A stretch of 64,000 nt of DNA from Streptomyces cinnamoneus (GCF_002939475.1 NZ_PKFQ01000001.1:3345001-3409000); one strand, 5' to 3'; positions 45,165-56,669 are shown, counted from the first letter of the stretch. Notes: generated from the sequence alone by a model not told the origin. Numbers and translations: made by a program.

Positions 45165-45569
45165 ATGGCGATCGACCCCCGCAACCCCGACCCCGCCTAC
45201 GCGGCCTTCTGGCGCGAGCGGCACGTGTGCACCCTGACCACCCCCCGCCCGGACGGCTCCCCGCACGTCGTCCCTGTCGGCGTGACCTACGACCCCGCAA
45301 CGGGAACCGCCCGCGTCATCACCGGCAAGGACAGCCGCAAGGTCGCCAACGTCCAGGCCGCCGGCCCGGACGGCGCCCGCGTCGCCGTGTGCCAGATGGA
45401 GGGCAAGCGCTGGGCCACGCTCGAAGGCCGTGCAGTCGTCCGCACCGAGGCCGACGTCGTCGCCGACGCGGTCGAGCGCTACGCCGTGCGCTACGGCCGC
45501 ACCCCGCGCCCCAACCCCGACCGCGTCGTCATCGAGATCACCGTCACCCGGGCGATGGGCCGGGGCTGA
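45165..45569 (+). CDS. PPOX-class F420-dependent oxidoreductase-like protein
   Basis: This 134-residue split-barrel protein of the pyridoxamine-5'-phosphate-oxidase superfamily starts M-A-I-D-P-R-N. It has C-T-L-T-T-P-R-P-D-G-S-P-H-V-V-P-V-G, T-G-K-D-S-R-K-V-A-N and a C-terminal R-V-V-I-E-I-T. The pattern matches actinobacterial TIGR03618-type F420-binding proteins. It may reduce a small molecule with F420H2. The 3' end overlaps the convergent DUF559-type gene by 26 bases. Confidence 0.82.
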   Translation: MAIDPRNPDPAYAAFWRERHVCTLTTPRPDGSPHVVPVGVTYDPATGTARVITGKDSRKVANVQAAGPDGARVAVCQMEGKRWATLEGRAVVRTEADVVADAVERYAVRYGRTPRPNPDRVVIEITVTRAMGRG

Positions 45570-46512
45570 CGACCGCCGGCGGGCCGCGCCGGACGGCCAG
45601 GGCCTGCCGGATGTCCCGGATCATCCCCTCCGGCCGGCGGTAGACGTCGGCCGTGGTGAACCGCAGGATCCGCCGGACCTCCGGGCACGTCGCCAGGTCG
45701 TTGAACCGCAGGACGTCCCGCTGGTGCTGGGCCCTGGTGCCGTGCCACTCATAGCCCTCGACCTCCACGACCAGGCCCTGCGCCCGGAAGAGGAAGTCCG
45801 GGTACACGCGCCGCCCCGTCACGGGCGACACGAGCGGCACCTGCGTCTCCGGACACAGCCCGGCGTCGCGCATCCGCAGCCTCGCCACCGTCTCGGCCGG
45901 GGACCCCGACCGGGGGTCCGCCATGGCCAGCCACCACGCCGCCGTCCTGGCGCCCCGCAGCTCCGGGGCCGCGGTCAGGGCCCGCCCGATCGCGTCGAGC
46001 GGGGCGAGCGGCGGCCGGCGCGCACCGCGCTGCTCCACCCCTGTGCCGTGCCGCCAGCCCAAGGCCGAGTCGACCGCCACCAGGGCGTCGTCACGCGGCC
46101 CGGTGCGCAGCAGGTCCGCCATGGTCCGCGCGACCATGGTCGTTCTCAGCCCGGCCACCGTGGTCACCTCGTCCTCACCGAGCGGCAGCCGGTGCACCAC
46201 CCCGCTCCTGACGGCCGCGCAGGCCGCCCCCGGCGGCGCGATGAAGTCGACGCGCTCGACGCGCGTCTCGACGCCGTGCAGCATCGCGGCCGCCCAGTGG
46301 CTCACCACCAGGACGGGCCGCAGCAGTTGATGGAGCCACAGCCACTGGCGCACACCCATCGCCCGCCCCGGTTCGAGCCAGGCGCCGGGCTGGATCCGCG
46401 CCCATCCGCACCGGCCCAGCAGGCGGCGCAACCGCGGCCGCGTCCACCCTCCCTCCCCCGCCTGCGCGGTGAGCAGCACCCCGCCCTGACCACCGGCCAG
46501 GGCCCGCCACAT
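45544..46512 (-). CDS. AbiEi-like winged-helix plus DUF559 (Vsr-like nuclease fold) protein
   Basis: The protein has 322 residues. An N-terminal region (about 1-110) holds an AbiEi-antitoxin-like helix-turn-helix (L-R-R-L-L-G-R-C-G-W-A-R-I-Q-P-G-A-W) and a middle domain contains T-M-V-A-R-T-M-A-D-L-L. The C-terminal DUF559 domain is P-D-F-L-F-R-A-Q-G-L-V-V-E-V-E-G-Y-E-W-H-G, with acidic residues as in the Vsr/restriction-endonuclease-like fold. Actinobacteria carry many such proteins of unknown role. No AbiEii partner is adjacent. The ATG at 46512 follows GGGGGA by seven bases. Confidence 0.7.
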   Translation of the reverse strand: MWRALAGGQGGVLLTAQAGEGGWTRPRLRRLLGRCGWARIQPGAWLEPGRAMGVRQWLWLHQLLRPVLVVSHWAAAMLHGVETRVERVDFIAPPGAACAAVRSGVVHRLPLGEDEVTTVAGLRTTMVARTMADLLRTGPRDDALVAVDSALGWRHGTGVEQRGARRPPLAPLDAIGRALTAAPELRGARTAAWWLAMADPRSGSPAETVARLRMRDAGLCPETQVPLVSPVTGRRVYPDFLFRAQGLVVEVEGYEWHGTRAQHQRDVLRFNDLATCPEVRRILRFTTADVYRRPEGMIRDIRQALAVRRGPPAVVSPGPSPG

Positions 46513-46723
46513 CGTGTCATCCCCCGTCACACTCCGTAGTGTCCCTGCTTCGCGCCGCCCCCACCAGTCCTGTGGATAACTACGGATGACTCCGCGAAAC
46601 CCCACGTCGGGCGGCCCCACGTCGGGCGGCGTTCGGCCACCGGGAGGGCGGCCCAGGTGCGCGGGGCACTCGTGGAGGCACCGGCCCCGCCCGGCCCGCC
46701 GCAGCGGCCGCGCCGCGGATACG

Positions 46724-46763
46724 GCGAGGGGCCGGAAAGGCTCTCGCCCTTCCGGCCCCTCGC
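46724..46763 (-). terminator. hspR operon terminator
   Basis: A 14-bp perfect stem (arm GCGAGGGGCCGGAA) 26 bases after the hspR stop. Confidence 0.8.
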
Positions 46764-46788
46764 CGAGAACTCCAGGTCCCGCGGAGCG

Positions 46789-47244
46789 TCAGTGCTCCCT
46801 GTCCCGCCGCGGCCGCCACACCACCAGCGCGCTCGCCTGCTGGACGTCCTGGTACGGCACCAGGTCCCGGCGGTACGAGGCGTGGACCGCCGCCTCGGCC
46901 TGCTGCATGGCGGTGGTCGCGCCCTCGACCACCTGCTGGAGCTCGGCGACGCGCGCCGACAGCGCGGCCACCTGGTTCTCCAGCTCGATGATGCGCTTGA
47001 TGCCGGCCAGGTTGATGCCCTCGTCCTGGCTCAGCTGCTGCACCTGGCGGAGCAGTTCGATGTCCCGCGCCGAATAGCGCCGGCCGCGCCCGGCCGTGCG
47101 GTCCGGGGAGACCAGGCCGAGGCGGTCGTACTGCCGCAGGGTCTGCGGGTGCAGGCCCGACAGCTGTGCCGCCACGGAGATGACGTAGACCGGCGACTCG
47201 TCGGTCAGCTCGTACGGATTGCGCCGGCGGCCCACACCTTCCAT
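46789..47244 (-). CDS. hspR: Heat-shock repressor HspR (MerR family)
   Basis: HspR represses the dnaK operon, itself and clpB by binding HAIR repeats, with DnaK as co-repressor. The 151-residue protein has the MerR helix-turn-helix (V-Y-V-I-S-V-A-A-Q-L-S-G-L-H-P-Q-T-L-R-Q) and R-Y-S-A-R-D-I-E-L-L-R. A coiled coil (I-I-E-L-E-N-Q-V-A-A-L) and the conserved end A-L-V-V-W-R-P follow. ATG 47244 sits eight bases from GGAGAG; a GTG at 47253 would overlap the dnaJ stop by four bases. Last gene of dnaK-grpE-dnaJ-hspR. Confidence 0.95.
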   Translation of the reverse strand: MEGVGRRRNPYELTDESPVYVISVAAQLSGLHPQTLRQYDRLGLVSPDRTAGRGRRYSARDIELLRQVQQLSQDEGINLAGIKRIIELENQVAALSARVAELQQVVEGATTAMQQAEAAVHASYRRDLVPYQDVQQASALVVWRPRRDREH

Positions 47245-47249
47245 GGGGG

Positions 47250-48422
47250 TCACTCTCCCTTCGCGGCCTGGAACAGTTCTGCCCGCGGGTCCTCACCCGC
47301 CGTGGCCTCGCGGTAGGTCTCCAGGGCTTCCCGGGCCTTGTCCCCGAGGCTCTGGGGCACGGCCACCTCGACGGTCACGAGGAGGTCGCCGCGGGTGCCG
47401 TCCTTGCGCACGGCGCCCTTGCCCCTGGCCCGCATCGTACGACCGCCCGGCGTGCCCGGCGGCAGCTTGAGCGTCACCGGCGGGCCGCCGAGCGTGGGGA
47501 CCTTCACCTCGCCACCCAGCGCCGCCTCCACGAAGGTGACGGGCACGGTGACGGTGAGGTTGTCGCCCTTGCGGCCGAAGACCGGGTGCGAGCCGACGTG
47601 GACGATGACGTAGAGGTCGCCGGCCGGACCGCCGCGCTCACCCGGGGCGCCCTTGCCGCGCAGCCGGATCCGCTGGCCGTCCAAGACGCCGGCCGGGATG
47701 CGGACCTGCATCGTGCGGGAGGACTTGGCCCGGCCGCTGCCGTTGCAGACGTCGCAGGGGTGCTCGGGGATCAGCCCGCGCCCCCGGCAGTCGGGGCAGG
47801 GGTCGGTCAGCGAGAAGCCGCCGCCCGCGCCGCGCGACACCTGGCCGGTGCCGACGCAGGTGGGGCAGACGCGCGGCGTACCGTTCTTGTCGCCCGTGCC
47901 CGAGCACGCCTTGCAGGCCGCCGAGGAGGACATCCGGAGCGGGACCGTGGCCCCCTCCACCGCCTCGGCGAAGCTCAGCGAGACCTCGGACTCGACGTCC
48001 TGGCCGCGGCGCGGCTGGGTGCGGGTCGTCGTGCCCCGGTTGAAGAGGCCGCCGAAGACGTCGCCCAGACCGCCGCCGAAGCCGCCCGCTCCCGCTCCGC
48101 CCTGGGCGCCCCCGAAGAGGTCGCCCAGGTCGAAGTTGAAGGAGCCGCCGGCACCGCCCGGCCCGGGACGGAAGCCGCCGTTGCCGAACAGGGCGCGCGC
48201 CTCGTCGTACTCCTTGCGGCGCTTGGGGTCGGCGAGGACGTCGTTCGCCTCGGAGATCTCCTTGAAGCGCTCCTCGGCCGAGGCGTCGCCCTTGTTGGCG
48301 TCCGGGTGGAACTCGCGGGCGAGCTTCCGGTACGCCTTCTTGATCTCCGCCTCGGTGGCGTCCTTGGGGACGCCGAGGACCTTGTACAGATCCTTCTCCA
48401 GCAAGTCCCTGCTCAGGCTCAT
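47250..48422 (-). CDS. dnaJ: Chaperone protein DnaJ
   Basis: DnaJ is the Hsp40 co-chaperone that stimulates DnaK ATPase and delivers substrates. The 390-residue protein has a J domain with H-P-D (39-41), a Gly/Phe-rich region, four zinc-binding repeats (C-K-A-C-S-G-T-G, C-P-T-C-V-G-T-G, C-P-D-C-R-G-R-G, C-D-V-C-N-G-S-G) and C-terminal beta domains. The start is an ATG at 48422 behind GGAGGGACG. It lies between grpE and hspR in the operon. Confidence 0.97.
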   Translation of the reverse strand: MSLSRDLLEKDLYKVLGVPKDATEAEIKKAYRKLAREFHPDANKGDASAEERFKEISEANDVLADPKRRKEYDEARALFGNGGFRPGPGGAGGSFNFDLGDLFGGAQGGAGAGGFGGGLGDVFGGLFNRGTTTRTQPRRGQDVESEVSLSFAEAVEGATVPLRMSSSAACKACSGTGDKNGTPRVCPTCVGTGQVSRGAGGGFSLTDPCPDCRGRGLIPEHPCDVCNGSGRAKSSRTMQVRIPAGVLDGQRIRLRGKGAPGERGGPAGDLYVIVHVGSHPVFGRKGDNLTVTVPVTFVEAALGGEVKVPTLGGPPVTLKLPPGTPGGRTMRARGKGAVRKDGTRGDLLVTVEVAVPQSLGDKAREALETYREATAGEDPRAELFQAAKGE

Positions 48423-48458
48423 CCTCGACGTCCCTCCTTCCTCGTGCTCCGCCCTGCG

Positions 48459-51064
<2,606 letters not shown>

Positions 51065-51239
51065 TTATGCGGGGCTTATGCGCAGCCGCACGGCGAGGGC
51101 GGGCACCGAGGCGCCGAAGAGGGAGGTCGGACGGCGCCCACGCGGCGCATCGGTGAGGCTGCCCTGAGCGACACAGATCACCGGCGGTGCGCCTATATCG
51201 CGCGCGCGAGAGTGAGTAGTCTCGTACGGACTGGATAAG

Positions 51240-51253
51240 TTACCCATTGGTAA
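51240..51253. promoter_or_regulatory. TTACC-N4-GGTAA inverted repeat upstream of the Fe-S oxidoreductase
   Basis: A 5-bp-arm inverted repeat within AGTTACCCATTGGTAATC, beside a GATAAGT-like -10, lies 43 bases before the start codon. It is a candidate operator for an unidentified regulator. Confidence 0.45.
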
Positions 51254-51295
51254 TCCCGCATCATCCCGCTCACACGCAGGCCCGAGGAGCCACCC

Positions 51296-53584
51296 ATGCA
51301 ACTCGCCGCGATCATCGTGTCGCTGGTCCTAATCGCGGTCGGCGTCGCGCTGTTCGGCCGTGCCATCCTGCAGATCTACCGCTTCGTACGGCTGGGCCAG
51401 CCTGTACCGGCCGGTACCCGCACCGACGACCCCGCCGGACGCACGGTCACGGTGGCCAAGGAGTTCCTCGGCCACACCCGGATGAACCGCTGGGGCGTCG
51501 TCGGCGTGGCGCACTGGTTCGTGGCGGTGGGCTTCTTCTCGCTCCTGCTGACGATCGTCAACGCCATCGGGCAGCTCTTCAAGGCCGACTGGCTCCTGCC
51601 GGTCATCGGCGAGTGGGCCCCGTACAACGTCTTCGTCGAGTTCCTCGGCACGATGACCGCGCTCGGCATCCTGACCCTCATCGTCATCCGGCAGCTGAAC
51701 CGGCCGGACAAGCCGGGCCGCAAGTCCCGCTTCGCCGGCTCCAACACCGGGCAGGCGTACTTCGTCGAGTCCGTCATCCTCATCGTCGGCGTCTGCATCT
51801 TCATGCTGCACGCGCTCGAAGGCGCCCAGCACCACGTGGACGGCTACGAGGCCTCGTTCTTCATCTCGTACCCGGTCGTCTCGTGGCTGGAGGGAGTGGA
51901 CACCTCCACGCTCCAGAACCTCACCTACTTCTTCGCCGGGCTGAAGATCGCGACGTCCTTCATCTGGATGATCACGGTCTCGCTGAAGACCGACATGGGT
52001 GTGGCCTGGCACCGTTTCCTGGCCTTCCCGAACATCTGGTTCAAGCGCGAGGCGAGCGGCGACGTGGCGCTGGGCGCCCTGCAGCCCATGACGAGCGGCG
52101 GCAAGCCGATCGACTTCGAGGACCCGGGCGAGGACGACGTCTTCGGCGTCTCGAAGGTCGAGGAGTTCTCCTGGAAGGGCATCCTCGACTTCTCCACCTG
52201 CACCGAGTGCGGCCGCTGCCAGTCGCAGTGCCCCGCCTGGAACACCGGCAAGCCTCTGTCGCCCAAGCTGCTGATCATGACGCTGCGCGACCACGCGCAC
52301 GCCAAGGCCCCCTACCTGCTGGCGGGCGGCGGCAAGGACGCCGAGGGCAACGAGAAGGCGACCGAGGAGCAGCTGAAGGACGTCCCGGCGGCGGCGCTCG
52401 CCGAGGCCGAGCGCCCGCTGATCGGGACGCTGGAGGAGAACGGCGTCATCGACCCGGACGTGCTGTGGTCGTGCACCACCTGCGGCGCGTGCGTGGAGCA
52501 GTGCCCCGTCGACATCGAGCACGTCGACCACATCGTCGACATGCGCCGCTACCAGGTGATGATCGAGTCCAGCTTCCCCTCCGAGGCGGGCACGATGCTC
52601 AAGAACCTGGAGAAGAAGGGCAACCCCTGGGGCCTGGCGAAGAAGCAGCGCCTGGCGTGGACCAAGGAGGTCGACTTCGAGGTCCCGGTCGTCGGCAAGG
52701 ACATCGAGGACCTCACCGAGGTCGAGTACCTCTACTGGGTCGGCTGCGCCGGCGCCCTGGAGGACCGCGCCAAGAAGACCACCAAGGCCTTCGCGGAGCT
52801 GCTCCACATGGCGGGCGTGAAGTTCGCCATCATGGGCGGCGACGAGAACTGCACCGGTGACTCGGCCCGCCGCCTGGGCAACGAGTTCCTCTTCCAGCAG
52901 CTCGGCCAGCAGAACGTCGAGATGCTGAACATGGCGTTCGGCGAGGATGCGGACGAGGGCGTCAAGGTCGAGAAGGCGAAGAAGAAGATCGTCGCGACCT
53001 GCCCCCACTGCTTCAACACGATCGCGAACGAGTACCCGCAGCTCGGTGGCGAGTACGAGGTCATCCACCACACGCAGCTGCTGCAGCACCTCGTCGACGA
53101 GGGCAAGCTCGTCCCCGTCACCCCGGTCGAGGGTCTGATCACGTATCACGACCCCTGCTACCTGGGCCGCCACAACAAGGTCTACACGCCGCCGCGCGAG
53201 ATCATCGCCAAGGTGCCGGGCCTGCGGAACGAGGAGATGCACCGCCACAAGGAGCGCGGCTTCTGCTGCGGCGCCGGCGGCGCGCGCATGTGGATGGAGG
53301 AGCGCATCGGCAAGCGCATCAACAACGAGCGCGTGGACGAGGCCCTGTCCCTCAACCCGGACATCGTCTCCACCGCCTGCCCGTTCTGCCTCGTCATGCT
53401 GACCGATTCGGTCAACGGCAAGAAGAACGACGGCAAGGCCAAGGAGTCCATCCAGGTCGTGGACGTCGCCCAGCTGCTGCTGGAGTCGGTCAAGACGCCG
53501 GCCGCGCCGGAGAACGGCGACGACGGCGACGGGGACGGCGAGCCGGCGGACGCGCCGAAGCCGGACCCCGAGCCGGTGAAGTAA
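51296..53584 (+). CDS. Membrane-bound Fe-S oxidoreductase (HdrD/GlpC-like)
   Basis: The protein has 762 residues. A short N-terminal helix is followed by four or five membrane helices (to about 240) resembling a NarI-type cytochrome b module. Two ferredoxin clusters follow, with Cys at 302, 305, 308, 312 and 393, 396, 399, 403, then two CCG domains (Y-W-V-G-C-A-G, C-P-H-C-F-N-T; C-C-G-A-G-G near 657). Such proteins pass electrons from a flavin dehydrogenase into the quinone pool; in actinobacteria an acyl-CoA dehydrogenase or glycolate/lactate partner has been suggested. Its acidic tail is disordered. ATG 51296 follows GAGGAGCC. Confidence 0.88.
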   Translation: MQLAAIIVSLVLIAVGVALFGRAILQIYRFVRLGQPVPAGTRTDDPAGRTVTVAKEFLGHTRMNRWGVVGVAHWFVAVGFFSLLLTIVNAIGQLFKADWLLPVIGEWAPYNVFVEFLGTMTALGILTLIVIRQLNRPDKPGRKSRFAGSNTGQAYFVESVILIVGVCIFMLHALEGAQHHVDGYEASFFISYPVVSWLEGVDTSTLQNLTYFFAGLKIATSFIWMITVSLKTDMGVAWHRFLAFPNIWFKREASGDVALGALQPMTSGGKPIDFEDPGEDDVFGVSKVEEFSWKGILDFSTCTECGRCQSQCPAWNTGKPLSPKLLIMTLRDHAHAKAPYLLAGGGKDAEGNEKATEEQLKDVPAAALAEAERPLIGTLEENGVIDPDVLWSCTTCGACVEQCPVDIEHVDHIVDMRRYQVMIESSFPSEAGTMLKNLEKKGNPWGLAKKQRLAWTKEVDFEVPVVGKDIEDLTEVEYLYWVGCAGALEDRAKKTTKAFAELLHMAGVKFAIMGGDENCTGDSARRLGNEFLFQQLGQQNVEMLNMAFGEDADEGVKVEKAKKKIVATCPHCFNTIANEYPQLGGEYEVIHHTQLLQHLVDEGKLVPVTPVEGLITYHDPCYLGRHNKVYTPPREIIAKVPGLRNEEMHRHKERGFCCGAGGARMWMEERIGKRINNERVDEALSLNPDIVSTACPFCLVMLTDSVNGKKNDGKAKESIQVVDVAQLLLESVKTPAAPENGDDGDGDGEPADAPKPDPEPVK

Positions 53585-53607
53585 CGCCGGACACCTCCCG
53601 ACGCACC

Positions 53608-53643
53608 AGGCCGGGCCCCGCGAACCGTCGCGGGGCCCGGCCT
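53608..53643 (+). terminator. Terminator of the Fe-S oxidoreductase gene
   Basis: A perfect 16-bp stem (arm AGGCCGGGCCCCGCGA, loop ACCG), 24 bases after the stop. Confidence 0.85.
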
Positions 53644-53767
53644 TCGTCATGGGGGCTCGCGGCCGCGCAGGGGCTCGCGGCCGTGCGCGGGCGCCCCTGG
53701 CCGCGCAGTCGCCCGTGACCGAACACCCGGCCTGTGGCCGACAAACGCCCTGGTGACGGCCAATACA

Positions 53768-53789
53768 CTTGAACTCAAGCAAGGTTGAG
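53768..53789. promoter_or_regulatory. Probable MarR operator
   Basis: Overlapping inverted repeats CTTGA-AC-TCAAG (53768-53779) and CTCAA-N6-TTGAG (53774-53789) lie directly before the marR gene. The second has the usual MarR operator geometry. Confidence 0.55.
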
Positions 53790-53806
53790 GTCGTAGCGTC
53801 GTCCTC

Positions 53807-54328
53807 ATGACCACGGAGACGCAGCCCCAGACCCAGTCCCGGACGACGACCAACCCGGCCGACCCGAACACCCCCACCGACTTCGCTTCCCTGGCGGCCC
53901 AACCCATCGGCTACTGGTCATGGATCGCCCACACCGCCGTCCTCCGCCACCTCCGCGGCGCCATGGCCCGCGTCGACATCGCCCAGCCCCAGTGGTGGGT
54001 CCTCAACCAGGTCGACCGCGCCGCCGAGGCCGGACTGACGCGGGAACAGATACGCGACAACCTCCGCCTCGTGCTCGACGTCGGCGCGGACACGATCGTC
54101 CAGGCGACCGACGGCCTCCTCGCCCGCGGCTGGCTCACCGACGACGCCGAGGGCTTCCTGCACCTGACGGACGCCGGACGCGAGGCCAAGGCGCGCACCA
54201 AGGAGGTCGTCGACCGGGTGCGCGCCGAGGTGCACGCGGGCATCACGGACGAGGAGTACGTGGCGGCGCTGAAGGTCCTTCAGCGGATGGTCTCCAACGT
54301 CGGCGGCATCGGCGCGCTCACCATCTAG
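53807..54328 (+). CDS. MarR-family transcriptional regulator
   Basis: This 173-residue winged-helix regulator has a Thr/Gln-rich N-terminus of about 25 residues, then S-W-I-A-H-T-A-V-L-R-H-L-R and Q-P-Q-W-W-V-L-N-Q-V. The recognition region is R-E-Q-I-R-D-N-L-R-L-V-L-D-V-G-A-D-T, and the wing is D-D-A-E-G-F-L-H-L-T. It probably autoregulates through the repeats just upstream. No obvious target gene is divergent, since the upstream gene is on the same strand behind a terminator. The signal is unknown. Confidence 0.85.
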   Translation: MTTETQPQTQSRTTTNPADPNTPTDFASLAAQPIGYWSWIAHTAVLRHLRGAMARVDIAQPQWWVLNQVDRAAEAGLTREQIRDNLRLVLDVGADTIVQATDGLLARGWLTDDAEGFLHLTDAGREAKARTKEVVDRVRAEVHAGITDEEYVAALKVLQRMVSNVGGIGALTI

Positions 54329-54456
54329 CACCCGCGCCCCTTGCGCCCCGCCGACCCGGAGCTTTCCCCTAAGGGATGTCACAGCTCGGCCGCAAGGCGG
54401 GCCCGCCCACCGCCGCCCGGCTCCGGTACCCGCCGGGAGCGGGTACGTTCGAGGGC

Positions 54457-55425
54457 GTGGCTGGATTCAGGATGGGACGCGGACGGGACCCGCAGGGTGC
54501 CGGGCCCGCGCGGCAAGGACAACAGCAGGCGCCCTACGGCGGGTCGGGCGCGCCCGGGCACCCCGGCGCGCCCGCAGGCGGCTACGGCGGCGGGCCCCAG
54601 CAGTGGGGGCACCAGCCGGGCGGGTACGACGAGCCGGAGTACCTCGGCGGCGGAGCGCCCCAGCAGCCCGGCTACGGCCAGCAGGGCCAGCACGGCCGGC
54701 CCGGTCCGTACGGGCAGCCCGCGCAGTACGGGCAGCCCTACGGCGGCGGTGCGCCGGCCGGCGGCCCCGCCCCGTACCCCGGCGACCCCGGCCAGACCCA
54801 GCAGTTCAGCCTCGGCGAGGCACCGGACGCGTACGACCCCTACGGCGACGGGGGCGGCCACACCGCGCCCGCCCCGCCCCCGGGGCCCCGGCTGCACTGG
54901 AAGGAGCTGCTGAGCGGCATCGTGCTGCGCCCGAACGACACCTTCTGGCGGATGCGGGACCACCAGATGTGGGCGCCGGCGCTGATCGTCACCTTCGTCT
55001 ACGGCCTGCTGGCGGTCTTCGGCTTCGACAAGGCCCGCAAGGACGTGCTGGGCGCCTCCCTCGCGGACGTCCTGCCGGCGGTGCTGGTCACCGGCGTGAT
55101 CATGGTGGTCGCCGGGCTTATCCTCGGCGCGGTCACCCACACCCTCGCCCGCCAGCTCGGCGGCGACGGCATATGGCAGCCGACCGTCGGCCTGTCGATG
55201 CTGATCATGTCGATCAGCGACGCGCCCCGCCTGCTCTTCGCGATGTTCCTGGGCGGCGACAGCACGCTCGTGCAAGTGCTCGGCTGGGCCACCTGGCTCG
55301 CGGGCGGCGTGCTGCTGACGTCCATGGTGAGCAAGTCGCACGACCTGCCCTGGCCCCGGGCGCTGGGGGCGTCGGCCATCCAGCTCGTCGCGCTGCTGTC
55401 GCTCATCAAGCTCGGCACGCTGTAG
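54457..55425 (+). CDS. Yip1-family membrane protein with Gly/Pro/Gln-rich N-terminus
   Basis: The protein has 322 residues. The first 135 are low-complexity Gly/Pro/Gln/Tyr (repeated G-Q-P, Q-Y-G-Q-P-Y), likely disordered and cytoplasmic. The remainder holds five membrane helices of the Yip1 domain, opening with W-K-E-L-L-S-G-I-V-L-R-P-N-D-T-F-W-R-M-R. Bacterial Yip1 proteins are of unknown function. The GTG at 54457 gives V-A-G-F-R-M-G-R-G-R-D-P and was chosen over an ATG at 54376, because the extra 27 residues are atypical. It is convergent with the phosphoribosyltransferase gene across a shared terminator. Confidence 0.78.
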   Translation: MAGFRMGRGRDPQGAGPARQGQQQAPYGGSGAPGHPGAPAGGYGGGPQQWGHQPGGYDEPEYLGGGAPQQPGYGQQGQHGRPGPYGQPAQYGQPYGGGAPAGGPAPYPGDPGQTQQFSLGEAPDAYDPYGDGGGHTAPAPPPGPRLHWKELLSGIVLRPNDTFWRMRDHQMWAPALIVTFVYGLLAVFGFDKARKDVLGASLADVLPAVLVTGVIMVVAGLILGAVTHTLARQLGGDGIWQPTVGLSMLIMSISDAPRLLFAMFLGGDSTLVQVLGWATWLAGGVLLTSMVSKSHDLPWPRALGASAIQLVALLSLIKLGTL

Positions 55426-55440
55426 CGCTCCGGCCACGCG

Positions 55441-55481
55441 AAAGCCCTGGTCCCCACCACGAGGGTGGGGACCAGGGCTTT
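55441..55481. terminator. Bidirectional terminator
   Basis: A perfect 18-bp stem AAAGCCCTGGTCCCCACC (loop ACGAG) with A/T tracts on both outer edges lies between two convergent genes. Confidence 0.92.
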
Positions 55482-55499
55482 TCGTGTCAGGGGCGGCGA

Positions 55500-55997
55500 T
55501 CAGGCGTCGAGGATCTGGCCCTCGCGCCGGACGACCGGCGGCTCGACGGACCACGGGAAGTTGATCCAGTCGTCCGTGCGCTTCCAGACGTACTCGCACT
55601 TCACCAGCGACTGCGGCTTCTCGTAGATGACCGCGCTGCGCACCTCGGCGACGTGGTCGAGGCAGAAGTCGTGCACGAGCTTGAGCGTCTTGCCCGTGTC
55701 GGCGACGTCGTCCGCGATCAGGACCTTCTTGTTGGAGAAGTCGATCGCGTTGGGGACGGGCGCCAGCATGACCGGCATCTCCAGGGTGGAGCCCACGCCG
55801 GTGTAGAACTCGACGTTCACCAGGTGGATGTTCTTGCAGTCCAGGGCGTAGGCGAGACCGCCGGCGACGAAGACGCCGCCCCGCGCGATGGACAGGATGA
55901 TGTCCGGCTCGTAGCCGTCGTCCGCGATGGTCTGCGCCAGCTCACGGATGGCCTGCCCGAAGATCGGGTAGGTCAGGTTCTCGCGGATCTCACTCAC
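55500..55997 (-). CDS. Purine-type phosphoribosyltransferase
   Basis: This is a 165-residue type I phosphoribosyltransferase with PRPP motif V-L-I-A-D-D-V-A-D-T-G-K-T-L (about 90-103), D-I-I-L-S-I-A-R-G-G-V-F and the aromatic base-stacking segment W-I-N-F-P-W near the C-terminus. This resembles xanthine/guanine salvage enzymes (Gpt-like). Substrates cannot be settled by eye. It lies directly upstream of, and on the same strand as, no other gene; dcd precedes it by 21 bases on the same strand, so the two probably form a nucleotide-salvage unit. Confidence 0.85.
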   Translation of the reverse strand: MSEIRENLTYPIFGQAIRELAQTIADDGYEPDIILSIARGGVFVAGGLAYALDCKNIHLVNVEFYTGVGSTLEMPVMLAPVPNAIDFSNKKVLIADDVADTGKTLKLVHDFCLDHVAEVRSAVIYEKPQSLVKCEYVWKRTDDWINFPWSVEPPVVRREGQILDA

Positions 55998-56018
55998 TGT
56001 TGCTCTTCGCCTTGCTGC

Positions 56019-56594
56019 TCAGACCTGGGTGCGGTGGAAATTCTGGAAGGAACGCGAGGGCGTCGGCCCGCGCTGGCCCTGGTAGCGGGAGCCGTGCTTC
56101 TCCGAACCGTAGGGGTGCTCGACGGGAGAGCTCAGCCGGAACATGCACAGCTGGCCGATCTTCATCCCCGGCCACAGCTTGATCGGCAGCGTGGCCATGT
56201 TCGACAGCTCCAGCGTCACGTGCCCCGAGAAGCCCGGGTCGATGAAGCCGGCCGTCGAGTGCGTCAGCAGACCGAGCCGGCCGAGGCTGGACTTGCCCTC
56301 CAGCCGCGAGGCGACGTCGTCGGGGAGCGTGATCACCTCGTACGTGGAGGCCAGCACGAACTCGCCGGGGTGCAGGATGAACGCCTCGTCGCCTTCCGGC
56401 TCCACCAGCCGCGTGAGGTCCGCCTGCTCGACCGCGGGGTCGATGTGCGGGTACCGGTGGTTCTCGAACACCCTGAAGTAGCGGTCCAGCCGCACATCGA
56501 TGCTCGACGGCTGCACCATCGATTCGTCGTACGGGTCGATCCGCACGCGGCCGGCGTCGATCTCGGCCCGGATGTCCTTGTCTGAGAGAAGCAC
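56019..56594 (-). CDS. dcd: dCTP deaminase
   Basis: Dcd converts dCTP to dUTP (or to dUMP in bifunctional forms), supplying dTMP synthesis. The 191-residue protein has V-L-L-S-D-K-D-I at the start, Q-P-S-S-I-D-V-R-L, the substrate-binding [24 protein letters not shown] and [11 protein letters not shown] near the C-terminus. The GTG at 56594 gives the standard N-terminus; upstream in-frame codons were rejected. Confidence 0.94.
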   Translation of the reverse strand: MLLSDKDIRAEIDAGRVRIDPYDESMVQPSSIDVRLDRYFRVFENHRYPHIDPAVEQADLTRLVEPEGDEAFILHPGEFVLASTYEVITLPDDVASRLEGKSSLGRLGLLTHSTAGFIDPGFSGHVTLELSNMATLPIKLWPGMKIGQLCMFRLSSPVEHPYGSEKHGSRYQGQRGPTPSRSFQNFHRTQV

Positions 56595-56669
56595 GCATCG
56601 AGGATACGCGGAGAAGCCGGACAACCTGACAACGCGGGCCCGGCCCCCCGGGCCGGGCCCGCGCCGGGC

